Positions 16,636 through 25,136 of a stretch of 35,834 nt of DNA are shown one piece after another; positions within the stretch are counted from its first letter, which is position 1, and each line of letters opens with the position of its first letter. This DNA is from Bdellovibrionales bacterium RIFOXYD1_FULL_55_31 (GTDB lineage: Bacteria > Bdellovibrionota > UBA1018): contig MEQK01000210.1 of assembly GCA_001770175.1 (NCBI GenBank), positions 1 to 35,834 of the forward strand, in the 5' to 3' direction. A program made the position numbers and the translations under genes. Under the pieces are notes generated by a model, which searched no databases, had not been told where the DNA came from, and worked only from the letters and a program-made list of their open reading frames with translations.

Positions 16636-17764
16636 GCGCGAGTCGCATCAGCCGGGAGTCGAGATCGAAGATGGCGGCAGTGCAATCCTGAGAGGGCATA
16701 TCGTCCTCTTCGGTGAACTTTGATTTGATCCGAAAAGTGAGCTCATTCACCGCTTCGACCGCCTCGCGCTCACGGTACCCGTTGAGAAGCTCCAAGGCCG
16801 CGATGCTCCCGCCGGCTCCCTCGACGAATCCATCCGAAAGCAGGGCCAGACGCCCCCCGGGGCCGAGAACTGTTTCGAGCTGCCCTTCGATTTCGTGCTC
16901 ACTGGCCCGGGAGATGGACTCGCCACTTGAGGGCAAAGCCTGAAAGAGACCCTGAGGTGGTGCGTAAAACGCACAGGAGCTCCCGAAGTTGACATACCTG
17001 AGAACGTAATCCTTGCGGGAAACCACGCCGTAAAAGAGTGAAAGTCGGTCCTTTTCACTTAACGTGAGCAGAAGTTCCTGCCGTATCTTCCGGACCGTCT
17101 CGAGGCTCGAACGCGCCTCATCCGACGAGAGTTTCATCGCAACCCGCATCAACACCGAAAGAACGGCGCTGGAAAGGCCGTAACTCGAGGAATCCGAGAG
17201 GACCATTGAAATCACGTTTTTGTCGGTCGACTCGGCGAGATCAAAATGGTCCCCGCCGGCGCGCATTCCGGCTAAATAGCGGCTCGTTACCTTAAAACCC
17301 TTAATATCCGGAAAACGAATCGGGAGTTTGCCTCGCTGCAAGCGTTCCGCGAGCTGAACATCGTCCTTAAGACGCGTCAGGAGTTCTGAAAACGACGCAT
17401 TCAGCCTGGATACTTCGTCCCACATCAGAATCTGCTGATAACGAAAAATCTTACTGATGACCTCAGCGGGCCGGAACGGCCGCACGAGTACGTCGTCAAA
17501 TTTTCCATCGCCGAAGGCCGAGGGCACCGGCACACCTTCCGGCAGGATCAGAAAAACCGCGCGGCCGGCACGATCAATACTGTCCAAAGCCGATATCGGA
17601 ACCTGAGAATCCAAAAAGAGAATCTGACCATATTGAGCCGGGTCCTTGCATCGCGAAGCGGCTGTCACCGTAACTTCCGCCACTCCGCTAGCAGCGGCCG
17701 TAAGTTCCTGAACCAAAGCCTCTTCGGTCCGCGCATCATTCGCCAAAACAGTGAGGTGGAACAT
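16604..17764 (-). CDS. SpoIIE-type PP2C serine/threonine phosphatase with receiver-like N-terminus
   Basis: The 386-residue protein starts with a receiver-like alpha/beta region (about 1-110) that lacks an obvious phospho-acceptor context. A helical linker and a SpoIIE/PP2C domain (about 140-370) follow. Four candidate metal-binding aspartates remain: Asp172 in 'AGGD', Asp191, Asp311 in 'LSDGFVE' and Asp360. The motif usually written GD-x-x-GHG is 'SDSSSYG' here, which is unusual. It probably dephosphorylates Ser/Thr-phosphorylated partners such as anti-sigma antagonists or STAS proteins; the STAS-like protein at 21281 is a possible target by inference only. An in-frame ATG exists at 17773, but AGGAG at 17774-17778 sits nine bases before 17764, which decides the start. 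It lies 34 bases downstream of the barrel gene. Confidence 0.8.
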   Translation of the reverse strand: MFHLTVLANDARTEEALVQELTAAASGVAEVTVTAASRCKDPAQYGQILFLDSQVPISALDSIDRAGRAVFLILPEGVPVPSAFGDGKFDDVLVRPFRPAEVISKIFRYQQILMWDEVSRLNASFSELLTRLKDDVQLAERLQRGKLPIRFPDIKGFKVTSRYLAGMRAGGDHFDLAESTDKNVISMVLSDSSSYGLSSAVLSVLMRVAMKLSSDEARSSLETVRKIRQELLLTLSEKDRLSLFYGVVSRKDYVLRYVNFGSSCAFYAPPQGLFQALPSSGESISRASEHEIEGQLETVLGPGGRLALLSDGFVEGAGGSIAALELLNGYREREAVEAVNELTFRIKSKFTEEDDMPSQDCTAAIFDLDSRLMRLAPTQAPARDQP

Positions 17765-17773
17765 CGCAAACAT

Positions 17774-17778
17774 CTCCT
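17774..17778 (-). promoter_or_regulatory. Shine-Dalgarno site that decides the PP2C start
   Basis: On the minus strand AGGAG is directly next to an ATG at 17773 (zero spacing) and nine bases before the ATG at 17764. Only the second has usable spacing. Confidence 0.65.
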
Positions 17779-17798
17779 AGCTGTTGAATTTCGCCGAT

Positions 17799-18911
17799 TT
17801 AAAACGCCCGCACCTGGTACTGAAGCATATAACGAACGTCTCGCAACGAATGATACCCTATCCCGAGTTCTTCACTGTACCAGCTCAATGCGAATTCACC
17901 GCCCTTGCGTTTCAGCCCGATTCCTGCCGAAGGATAACCGCTCCCCCAACCTCCGCGAAGATAGAAATGATCCTTCAGCGAAAGCTCCGCACCGAAGACC
18001 GCCCGTCCGAGAGCGCTCACTTTGGACTGGTTGAAAATGTCCCGGTACTCCAAAACAAAATTGAAGTAGCTGCCTCCGCCCACTTTGGGCTGAATACTGA
18101 ATGAGGCATCATAGCTTGCCGGCTCATTCGCCGGCGCACCGATCGAATTTCTCGCGAGCGGCAGCAGGCTGAAGGTTCCAAAGCGCACTCCGAAAAGATT
18201 ACGCCCGACCAGGTTCAAGGATGGAAGATACGCAATGGGCAACGTCAACGAAAAACCCAGATTGTGAGAAATGCCCGAGCCTTGGGCCAAACCCTGGTTG
18301 TAGCCAAGAGGTGTATCCGAGGTCAGGACCGTAAAATCACCGCTGGCCTGATTCACCCATTGAAGAGAATAACCCAGTCGAACAATGCCCCCCGCCAGCC
18401 GAATTCCCGTCCCAACGGTTGGGACGAATTGGTAAACGCTTCGATAGCGCACGGTACCGTCGCCGTTTGCGACGGCGCCGAGATGACTTTGGAGAAGCAC
18501 GCCAAAAGCGAATCCCCGCATGTAAGCGCTTGGAATAACGCTAAAGCCAGCGCCCGCGAAGGTCCCGGGGTTTTTCTCAAGCGTTTTCAAATAGCCGCTC
18601 AGGCTCGCGACGTTGTAAAAATCGATGTTGAACATTCCCGCGTATCCCGAGTTGGCGTAGAGGCTGAGATTGAGACCTTCAAATTGTGGGTTGCGAATCC
18701 TTCCCAGAGTCGCTGGATTATAGAAGAGTCCGGAGGGACCATCGTCACCCAGCGGGAGATAAGCGTCGCTCATCGCGGCGGCGCGAGCTGAAGTATATCG
18801 TGATCCTGGAACGATATCCTGACGTGCCCAGGCGCTGCCGGCAAAGAAGCTGCCCAAAGTCCCGAAGATCAGAATCAAGGCACCCATTAAAGAAAACTTA
18901 ACTGTCACCAT
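17799..18911 (-). CDS. Outer-membrane beta-barrel protein, FadL/PorV-like
   Basis: The protein has 370 residues from the ATG at 18911; an ATG at 18944 would add 11 residues in front of an otherwise normal signal peptide ('ALILIFGTLGSFFAGSAWA'). The mature protein contains 'SARAAAMSDAYLPLGDDGPSG' and 'YNPATLGR', a signature at the N-terminus of FadL/PorV/UPF0164-type barrels, followed by alternating strands and a final aromatic-rich 'MLQYQVRAF'. It is likely an outer-membrane protein in hydrophobic-compound uptake or secretion support, but the substrate is unknown. No Shine-Dalgarno is clear at either start. It is probably co-transcribed with the phosphatase gene that follows. Confidence 0.75.
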   Translation of the reverse strand: MVTVKFSLMGALILIFGTLGSFFAGSAWARQDIVPGSRYTSARAAAMSDAYLPLGDDGPSGLFYNPATLGRIRNPQFEGLNLSLYANSGYAGMFNIDFYNVASLSGYLKTLEKNPGTFAGAGFSVIPSAYMRGFAFGVLLQSHLGAVANGDGTVRYRSVYQFVPTVGTGIRLAGGIVRLGYSLQWVNQASGDFTVLTSDTPLGYNQGLAQGSGISHNLGFSLTLPIAYLPSLNLVGRNLFGVRFGTFSLLPLARNSIGAPANEPASYDASFSIQPKVGGGSYFNFVLEYRDIFNQSKVSALGRAVFGAELSLKDHFYLRGGWGSGYPSAGIGLKRKGGEFALSWYSEELGIGYHSLRDVRYMLQYQVRAF

Positions 18912-19091
18912 GACTTCGTATCGGCAAAAAGAGGGCGAGTTCATAGCTGAATCGACTTTTCCCGACCCGAATACCCAACGATTCTAGTTAGATAAATTTT
19001 TTCGGAGTTCCTCGACCCTAAACGTTGAGTACTTCCGAAATTCTGCCGAGAAGTTCTTAGGCTCGAAACAGCCATGAGGAGACCTTTCAAA

Positions 19092-19739
19092 ATGCTTTGG
19101 GACAATATCCCGGATTGGGCGCATGCAGTAACCGAGATGTTGCTCCTCGCCCTCAAAGCACGCGACCCGTATACTTCCGGCCATTCGTACCGAGTCGCCC
19201 ATCAGGCCAAAATGCTCGCAAAAGCGGCCGGCCTCGATGCGAAGGAACAGGAGATGATCGAGTTCGCGAGCCTGTTTCATGATCTCGGAAAAATCGGGAC
19301 ACCCGATAGCGTTCTCCTGAAACCCGGACGCCTGACGCGGGAAGAAGAGGCGATCATGCGCGAACACCCCGTGCGCAGCCACGAAATCATGAGCCCCCTC
19401 GCCCACGTGCCTTTTTTTCAAAACACGTTGTCCGGTATTCTTCATCACCACGAACGGATCGACGGTTTAGGATATCCTTCGGGGATAAAAGGTGACGCCA
19501 TTCCCCTGTCCGCGAGAGTCATCCTCATTGCCGATACCTACGATGCCATGACGACGACCCGCCCTTACCGCAAAGGCCTCTCGAACGAAATCGCCTACTC
19601 AGAACTGATCAAATTCGCGGGTCTTCAATTTGACCCCCAATTGGTTCAGATCTTTGTCGAGTGTCACCCGCATTGGGAACCGGTTTCGGAAGATTTGCTC
19701 GAGAAAGCGATGCCGTTCGAATTCCGAAAAGCCGCCTGA
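19092..19739 (+). CDS. HD-GYP domain protein, probable cyclic-di-GMP phosphodiesterase
   Basis: The 215-residue protein consists almost only of an HD-GYP domain. In it are 'SGHSYRV', 'FHDLGKIG' (His63-Asp64), 'EHPVRSHEI', 'HHHERIDGLGYP' with an intact GYP triplet (127-129), and 'ADTYDAMTT'. All expected metal ligands appear present, so it should hydrolyse cyclic-di-GMP. It has no receiver or sensor domain, so regulation must come from expression or partners. An ATG at 19074 is in frame, but AGGAG (19077-19081) lies inside that extension and ten bases before 19092. It converges with the HDOD gene, eleven bases apart. Confidence 0.88.
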   Translation: MLWDNIPDWAHAVTEMLLLALKARDPYTSGHSYRVAHQAKMLAKAAGLDAKEQEMIEFASLFHDLGKIGTPDSVLLKPGRLTREEEAIMREHPVRSHEIMSPLAHVPFFQNTLSGILHHHERIDGLGYPSGIKGDAIPLSARVILIADTYDAMTTTRPYRKGLSNEIAYSELIKFAGLQFDPQLVQIFVECHPHWEPVSEDLLEKAMPFEFRKAA

Positions 19740-19748
19740 ACGGCGGCT
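19727..19748 (-). terminator. Rho-independent terminator of the HDOD gene
   Basis: A seven-base-pair stem (19730-19736 with 19742-19748) with a TGAAC loop is followed on the minus strand by a short T run (four T, 19730-19727). The hairpin contains the stop codon of the convergent HD-GYP gene. There is no T run in the plus direction. Confidence 0.5.
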
Positions 19749-19750
19749 GG

Positions 19751-21130
19751 CTATATCTGAACTCTTGCGACCGCATCGGCTAGAATCTTGAACTCGATTC
19801 TGAAATCCCGAAGCTCAAGACCCTTCCAGGTCGAGAGAATCGGATCGTCGAGTTTCTCGATTTTCTTGAAGTTGTTGGCGATGTTCGTCGCCAGATCAAC
19901 GATACAGGCGATCTGAAACAGGTTGGCATTACGACTCTTCAGCAAGTGCGGCGAATGATGAAACAAAACGACCTTCTCAAGGGGACGGAATATCTTGAAC
20001 AGGTAACACACCTGGTTCCCGATTACAGAGTGGTCGACCCCGAACTTCTCCAGTTCAGCGAACTGGCGAACGGGTCGGGGCCACTCTTTTTTCTTCGCAT
20101 CTTCGTAAAAGGTGATGTAGTCGGGATTCAGAATCGCCAGACAGATCTTGCCGATGTCGTGAATCAAACAGGCTGAAAATACGTACTTCTTAAACCCGAA
20201 ATCCGGCAGAAGCTTCGCCATTTCCAGGGCGATCTGAGCGCTCCTCAACCCGTGTGCATAGACCGTGTCCAAAAATGCTGCCGCTCGCTTTTTATCCTGG
20301 CAAACCACACCGGCGATCATCCCGAGAACATCGAACAGTAATCCGGCGGCGTATGCCGTGTCGGAATACTCGCTCTTGCTGTTGATCAGGATTTCCTCGG
20401 TCTTGACCGCGTACTTCAAAACGTCATTCGGAGCGATTTTGAGTTTGCCGTCTTTGTCCCATTCGGCATGTGTGCCCATCACCGAGCGGGAAGCCTGAAG
20501 CGCAATAATCAGATTACGAAAATTCTGCATCCCGAGAAGAACAATCGAGCCCTCGATGCTCGGCATCTCCTCGCGTTTCGCCATGCCTTCGATGACCTTT
20601 TGGAAAAGATATTCGTAATAGGGATTCCCCTTGATCGCCTGACTGACCTTTTCGGCAGTGACATCGATATTCGAAAAGGCTTCGAGAATCGTCCAGCTCG
20701 TCTCGGCCAGCTTGATTTTCGGCGCAATCTTTTCGTGGAAATCGGTGAACAGAGGCGATTCCGCGACTTCTTTCATTCCGGGAATTTCAAAAACACGTTC
20801 CTCGATCGGGACCTGGACGAGCTTCTGTTCGACTTCCTTTCGTTCCTCTTCGATTTTGTCCTGCGATTTGAAGCTCACTCCGACCTTCGTCCGCCCTTTT
20901 GAAAGGGTGACTCGACTCGAGGGAACTTGCTGTGGTCGTTGGGGATTCTGGCCGCGCAGGGGAATTCCCGGACGGGTGGCGCCTGTCGCCGGAGCCGGCG
21001 CCCCCAGCTTAACCGCGGGCTTCTGAGCGGCTGCCGGTTGTGAAGCGCCGCTCGGTGCCTGCTTTGGCGTTGCTGCGGGGCGACTTGCCCCAGATGACGG
21101 AGGCGATTGAGGCGGTTTATCTACCGCCAT
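19751..21130 (-). CDS. HDOD-domain signalling protein with a disordered N-terminus
   Basis: This 459-residue protein has a proline/alanine-rich, probably disordered N-terminus (about 1-70), a charged linker with a likely helix (90-110), and an HDOD/HD-related domain (about 120-420). It keeps 'IHDIGKI' (His324-Asp325), 'VDHSVIG' and 'FHHSPHL', so HD metal ligands may be present, which is not so in many HDOD proteins. HDOD proteins act in signalling and stress or motility control, often through cyclic-di-GMP or partner binding; the activity here is unknown. 'GAGGG' lies four bases before the ATG. It is divergent from the STAS-like operon and convergent with the HD-GYP gene. Confidence 0.8.
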   Translation of the reverse strand: MAVDKPPQSPPSSGASRPAATPKQAPSGASQPAAAQKPAVKLGAPAPATGATRPGIPLRGQNPQRPQQVPSSRVTLSKGRTKVGVSFKSQDKIEEERKEVEQKLVQVPIEERVFEIPGMKEVAESPLFTDFHEKIAPKIKLAETSWTILEAFSNIDVTAEKVSQAIKGNPYYEYLFQKVIEGMAKREEMPSIEGSIVLLGMQNFRNLIIALQASRSVMGTHAEWDKDGKLKIAPNDVLKYAVKTEEILINSKSEYSDTAYAAGLLFDVLGMIAGVVCQDKKRAAAFLDTVYAHGLRSAQIALEMAKLLPDFGFKKYVFSACLIHDIGKICLAILNPDYITFYEDAKKKEWPRPVRQFAELEKFGVDHSVIGNQVCYLFKIFRPLEKVVLFHHSPHLLKSRNANLFQIACIVDLATNIANNFKKIEKLDDPILSTWKGLELRDFRIEFKILADAVARVQI

Positions 21131-21207
21131 TTGACCCTCATGGGCTGCATAATGAAAAGTCTAAAGATCTTTTTCAGAAACACAAGAAAACATCAAGAAC
21201 CCGCTCC

Positions 21208-21238
21208 TTGACACGATGTCATAAAACCGTGCTAAACT
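21208..21238 (+). promoter_or_regulatory. Probable promoter of the STAS-like / regulator operon
   Basis: A perfect -35 box TTGACA (21208-21213) is followed, after a long 19-base spacer, by TAAACT (21233-21238) preceded by an extended -10 element TGC. Transcription would start near 21245, giving a leader of about 36 bases with a GGAGG ribosome site. Confidence 0.55.
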
Positions 21239-21270
21239 TAATACTACTTCGGCAACTTTAGACTGAGAAC

Positions 21271-21275
21271 GGAGG
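21271..21275 (+). promoter_or_regulatory. Shine-Dalgarno site that decides a TTG start
   Basis: GGAGG is five bases before TTG at 21281 and 17 bases before the next in-frame ATG (21293). Its spacing fits only the TTG. Confidence 0.7.
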
Positions 21276-21280
21276 CGGTT

Positions 21281-21895
21281 TTGAAACTGAAAATGGAAGC
21301 GGACGATGACGTCACGATCCTCACCGTTTCCGAATCGGTTGAACTGTCTCATTTCGCCATTCTCAAGGCCGGCCTCAAGAAGCTCTTTTCATCAGAAAAA
21401 AAAGTCATCCTCCTGGATCTCAATGCCGCCGAACCAACATGCCTGAAGAAACCCGAAATCGTGCACGAGATCGTGGCCCTACCGAAATGGGCTCAGGATT
21501 GCGCCGCCCAAGTCATCGTTATCAGTTCCGTCAGCGAATTGGGAGGAACCCCTACCCGGGACGAGGCAGTAAAAACCCTGAAGTCGCCGATCGGCAGACT
21601 GCTCAGTCTGGAGACTCGGCTTCAAGCCCAGGTGAAGATTCTCGAGCAGCAAAAGAATGATATCGTTCAAAAAATCGGCGGGAAAGCCGGCGGACCTGAT
21701 CCCAAAGTCCTCCGTCGGGAAAATTCCGATCTCAGAAGAGTCATCACCACCCTCGAGGAAAATATCCAACGCTACCTCGCGAAGCGCTCGAATCCGCACG
21801 ATTCCGGCGCCATGAAGCTGAAGAGCGAGACCTTGAAAGACCTACTCCTGACTATTCTCGAGCAGGAAGGCTCTTTGGCGGTGAAGATGAAATGA
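21281..21895 (+). CDS. STAS-like domain protein with C-terminal coiled coil
   Basis: The 204-residue protein starts with TTG, chosen because of GGAGG five bases upstream. Residues about 5-105 have a STAS-like pattern: 'VTILTVSESVELSHF', a helix, 'KKVILLDLNAAEPT', a helix, and 'AAQVIVISSVSE'. Residues about 117-200 are charged, heptad-like coiled coil. A STAS fold would fit an anti-sigma-antagonist-like or scaffold role, with the phosphatase at 16604 and kinase at 22938 as possible partners; this is inference. A canonical phospho-serine site is not obvious. It overlaps the next gene by four bases (ATGA). Confidence 0.5.
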   Translation: MKLKMEADDDVTILTVSESVELSHFAILKAGLKKLFSSEKKVILLDLNAAEPTCLKKPEIVHEIVALPKWAQDCAAQVIVISSVSELGGTPTRDEAVKTLKSPIGRLLSLETRLQAQVKILEQQKNDIVQKIGGKAGGPDPKVLRRENSDLRRVITTLEENIQRYLAKRSNPHDSGAMKLKSETLKDLLLTILEQEGSLAVKMK

Positions 21896-22278
21896 CAAAG
21901 GATCAAAGACCCGCCCCCGCCAAGAAACCCGAAGCTTCGCCTCAAAAAGCGCCAGCAAGTCCCGAAGCCGAAGCCAACGCTCGAATTGCAGAGCTTCAGG
22001 CGAAAATCAATCAACTGAAGCAGGACCTTCGGACGAATGCGGGAAGACTTGCCAATCGCGACCCGCTGACGCTCAACAAGCTCCAGACCGAAAACGAACA
22101 GATGAAAGTCCGTGTGGCCGCACTAAAAAAAGCTCTTTACGCCCTGCTAGTTGATTACCGAAAACCCAGGCAACCAGACGAGGCCGATTTGAATTACGAG
22201 GTCCTTCGCCGTGCTGCTGTTGACTACTTCAAGAAAGCGAACATCGCACAAGAAATATGGAAAAACATCGAATCCTGA
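21892..22278 (+). CDS. Small coiled-coil protein of unknown function
   Basis: A 128-residue protein with a low-complexity Pro/Ala/Lys-rich start (1-28), a coiled coil (about 28-82, 'ARIAELQAKINQLKQDL') and a helical end ('NYEVLRRAAVDYFKKANI'). No family is recognised. It is translationally coupled at both ends: four bases overlap with the STAS-like gene and 22 with the response regulator. Coupling and shared coiled coils suggest that it forms a complex with one of them. Confidence 0.75.
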   Translation: MTKDQRPAPAKKPEASPQKAPASPEAEANARIAELQAKINQLKQDLRTNAGRLANRDPLTLNKLQTENEQMKVRVAALKKALYALLVDYRKPRQPDEADLNYEVLRRAAVDYFKKANIAQEIWKNIES

Positions 22279-22934
22279 TCATTGAAGACAATACAGACAC
22301 CCGCAAATTCCTAGAAGCCATGCTCGGAAAGGAATTTGACGTCATCAGCGCCGAAAACGGCATCATCGGCATCGATTACGCCCGAAATCGCTCCCCCGAC
22401 CTGATTCTGCTCGATATCATGCTGCCGATTCTAAGCGGCTACGATGCCTGCAGCCTGCTGAAGAAGGACGAAAAAACTAAACGGATACCCATCGTCTTTT
22501 TATCCGCGAAAAACAGTGTTCCCGACATCACCCAGGGCCTCAGCGTCGGGGCTGATGATTACATTCCGAAGCCCTTCGATTACAAGGAACTCCTGGCCCG
22601 TATCCGCGCGCGGCTGCGCAAAAGCATGGAAACCAGCATCCAGCCCATTCAGCTGGGCGATTTGAAAATCGATCCAGGAAACCGGGAAGTGACGTTTGCC
22701 GGGAAAAAGATCCAACTTACGCTGACTGAATTCGACATTCTTCGCTGTCTCGCCTCACGGGCAGGAACGGTAGTTTCCCGCGACGACATCCTGAAGGACG
22801 TCTGGCGCGAAGAATCCTCGAAAACAAATGACCGGACGATCGACGTGCATATTCGCGCGCTGCGCAGGAAAATTCCGCCGCTCACGAAGCATGTGATCTC
22901 CATCTACGGCGTCGGATACAAATACGAGAAATAA
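22257..22934 (+). CDS. OmpR/PhoB-family response regulator
   Basis: The 225-residue protein has a receiver domain (about 5-118) with the acidic pair Glu10-Asp11, phospho-acceptor Asp53 in 'LLDIMLP', switch Ser83 and Lys105 in 'PKPF'. A winged-helix DNA-binding domain follows (about 130-223: 'LTEFDILRCLASRAG', 'VSRDDILKDVW', 'RTIDVHIRALRRKI', 'GVGYKYE'). It should be a phosphorylation-controlled transcription factor. No histidine kinase is in this operon; the cognate kinase may be elsewhere, possibly the orphan at 5202. It ends three bases from the end of the convergent kinase gene. Confidence 0.93.
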   Translation: MEKHRILIIEDNTDTRKFLEAMLGKEFDVISAENGIIGIDYARNRSPDLILLDIMLPILSGYDACSLLKKDEKTKRIPIVFLSAKNSVPDITQGLSVGADDYIPKPFDYKELLARIRARLRKSMETSIQPIQLGDLKIDPGNREVTFAGKKIQLTLTEFDILRCLASRAGTVVSRDDILKDVWREESSKTNDRTIDVHIRALRRKIPPLTKHVISIYGVGYKYEK

Positions 22935-22937
22935 GTC

Positions 22938-25061
22938 TTATTCCTCTAGCTCCAGCTGGGTATCGATATTGATGATTTTATTTTCCTGAACCGTGATGGG
23001 AATATCTTTTTTCATTCCGAGAACGAGATTTCTCAATTTGATGATGTAAGATCCCGCGGGAAGCCGCTCATTCTCAAACGGCGTCTTTTTCACCCATGGT
23101 TTCAGGTCGAGCCCTGGAGCCGCTTTTTGCACTACGATCGTCGCCTCGCCATTGGGCGTTGACCGGACCGTCAGGAACCCGAAACTGACCGGATCGAGCT
23201 GTATGTCCATGGGAACATCCGTTTGATTGCCGACCTCCTGCGAGGAAATCACGAATTCCCGCCTGAACGACCTGAAGCCAGACCTCTCGATCGAAAGCTC
23301 CAGAGCGGAATCCAACGGAACCTGCACAACCGGGTTATTGGGATTAATCGAAATTCCGTTCACCGCGATCGTGCCCCCCCCTCCGCCTGGCGCGATATTG
23401 AGATGAAGAAGAACTGCTTTTGCCGCGGCCGGAAGGCGATCTCTTTTTTCGGAGGTCGGAAGAACTGACTCAAAGACGACCGACATGACGCGGTTTTCGC
23501 CTTTTTTCAGCGTAATTTCGCGTTCAAACGTCTCAGTGCTCGTCTTTACGGCAATGCGCAGGGGCTTGCCTACGGGCAGTTTTTTCAGGCTTGCCGGAAG
23601 TGACCGGGCCATTGTTTCGTTGTTGACCGTGACAACGACCTCCCTGGAATCGCCTTCCAAGACGAGCGTGGCGAGGTTGCCAGCCGTCCCCTGCTCCAGG
23701 AGATCCGAAATAACCGGAATTCTGATTCCGATTTCGGGACCAAGAACTGATGCGACGACCACAGCTGCCGCAGCCGTCAAGATCAGGTTCTTGATCCGCC
23801 ACTTCTGGCCAGAACGAAAGTGACGTTTCTGCGCCGGTACTTGGGCTCTCTTCGCCTCGCGCATTTTCGCAAGTTCGCCCGAGGTCTTGAACGGTGAAGA
23901 ACCTGGAATGCCCGATTCGATTTTTACGCCACCCCCGACTTCTTCGAAAGCATCGCGCGATCCGGTCGAAATCGGTCCCCGCATTCTGACGGTTGCGGTG
24001 TCTTCTTGGGACGGGAGGTAGCCCCGTTCGACGACCGCGGGAGTGGATTCCCGGATCTCAAAGGACAACAACTGTTCAGCCCGGTCATTCAGCTGCTGAA
24101 TGCGCTTTCTATCATCGACGATTTCAGACTTGAAAAGATCTTTCGCGAAATAGGACAGGTCCGCGGGGTTGAACTCATTTGCGTAGGTATAGAGAAACCG
24201 ATGTAGCGCCCGCTGAAATTCCTCGGCCGTCTGGTAGCGTTTTTCGCGCTGCTTGGCGAGAGCTTTCAGGACGATGTAATCCAGCTCCTTCGGCACCCTT
24301 GAGTTCTGGGTCGAAGGAGGTTTCACATAGGTTTGGCAGCTTTCGATGAGCTTCAGGATGGCTAGATCGTTTTCACCCGCGAAAAGTTTTTTCCCGGCAA
24401 GGAGCTCCCAAAGGACTGCTCCAAGCGCGAATATATCGCATCGGGCGTCCAGGGTATCACCGCTGATCTGCTCGGGCGAAAGGTAACTTGGCTTACCCTT
24501 GATGACACCTGCGCGCGTGGCTTCGCTGTTCGTTGTCGCTTTAGCGATACCGAAATCAATGACCTTCACGCTTCCATCATAGGAAATCAGCACGTTTTGG
24601 GGGCTGATGTCCCGATGAATGATGTTGAGGTGCTGCCCCGTGATTTTGTCTTTAAAACTGTGGGCGTAATGGAGACCACATGCGGCCTGCTCGATAATGT
24701 AGGCGGCGTGCTCGATCGGGAAGGGCTGCTTGGCATCGGCCGATCGCGTGATGAATTGTCGGAGATTCCGCCCGTCCACGAACTCCATCGCGATATACGG
24801 CTGGTTCATTTCCTCGCCGAAATCGTAAAGCTGGACAATATTGGGGTGATTGAACCCCATGGTGACCTTGATTTCGGATTTGAACATCTGAAGAAATTCG
24901 GTGTTCCCGCCGTAGCCCGACTGAATGCGCTTGATCACGATGAGGCGACCGGCAGCATCCGCGGACGCAAAGCGAGCACGGTAGATCTCGGCCATTCCGC
25001 CTTGCGCGATCTGGTCGAGCAAAAAATATCTGCCGAATTTCTTAAGAACTTCTTTCCCCAT
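22938..25061 (-). CDS. Transmembrane Ser/Thr protein kinase with PEGA-like C-terminal repeats
   Basis: This 707-residue protein has an N-terminal Hanks-type kinase domain (about 9-290): a glycine loop 'AQGGMAEIY', catalytic Lys44, 'HRDISPQN' (149-156), 'DFGIAK' (169-174) and 'SPEQ' in place of APE (195-198). The HRD-I/V-SPQN form is common in myxobacterial and related kinases. A basic linker leads to one membrane helix (about 425-442) and an outer part with three strand-rich repeats (about 465-535, 550-620, 628-700) resembling PEGA domains, which may bind the cell wall or surface. It could phosphorylate partners of the FHA protein. It is the last gene of a minus-strand group after mpl. Confidence 0.92.
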   Translation of the reverse strand: MGKEVLKKFGRYFLLDQIAQGGMAEIYRARFASADAAGRLIVIKRIQSGYGGNTEFLQMFKSEIKVTMGFNHPNIVQLYDFGEEMNQPYIAMEFVDGRNLRQFITRSADAKQPFPIEHAAYIIEQAACGLHYAHSFKDKITGQHLNIIHRDISPQNVLISYDGSVKVIDFGIAKATTNSEATRAGVIKGKPSYLSPEQISGDTLDARCDIFALGAVLWELLAGKKLFAGENDLAILKLIESCQTYVKPPSTQNSRVPKELDYIVLKALAKQREKRYQTAEEFQRALHRFLYTYANEFNPADLSYFAKDLFKSEIVDDRKRIQQLNDRAEQLLSFEIRESTPAVVERGYLPSQEDTATVRMRGPISTGSRDAFEEVGGGVKIESGIPGSSPFKTSGELAKMREAKRAQVPAQKRHFRSGQKWRIKNLILTAAAAVVVASVLGPEIGIRIPVISDLLEQGTAGNLATLVLEGDSREVVVTVNNETMARSLPASLKKLPVGKPLRIAVKTSTETFEREITLKKGENRVMSVVFESVLPTSEKRDRLPAAAKAVLLHLNIAPGGGGGTIAVNGISINPNNPVVQVPLDSALELSIERSGFRSFRREFVISSQEVGNQTDVPMDIQLDPVSFGFLTVRSTPNGEATIVVQKAAPGLDLKPWVKKTPFENERLPAGSYIIKLRNLVLGMKKDIPITVQENKIINIDTQLELEE

Positions 25062-25069
25062 CCGGGTAT

Positions 25070-25074
25070 CTCCC
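25070..25074 (-). promoter_or_regulatory. Shine-Dalgarno site that decides the kinase start
   Basis: GGGAG on the minus strand is eight bases before ATG at 25061. A possible upstream TTG codon at 25076 overlaps the ribosome site and is not used in this reading. Confidence 0.65.
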
Positions 25075-25136
25075 AAGAAACTTTTCGGCTCTGGAATTCA
25101 AAAGCTGAAGGATATTTTTCGAATCATTGCGTTAAG

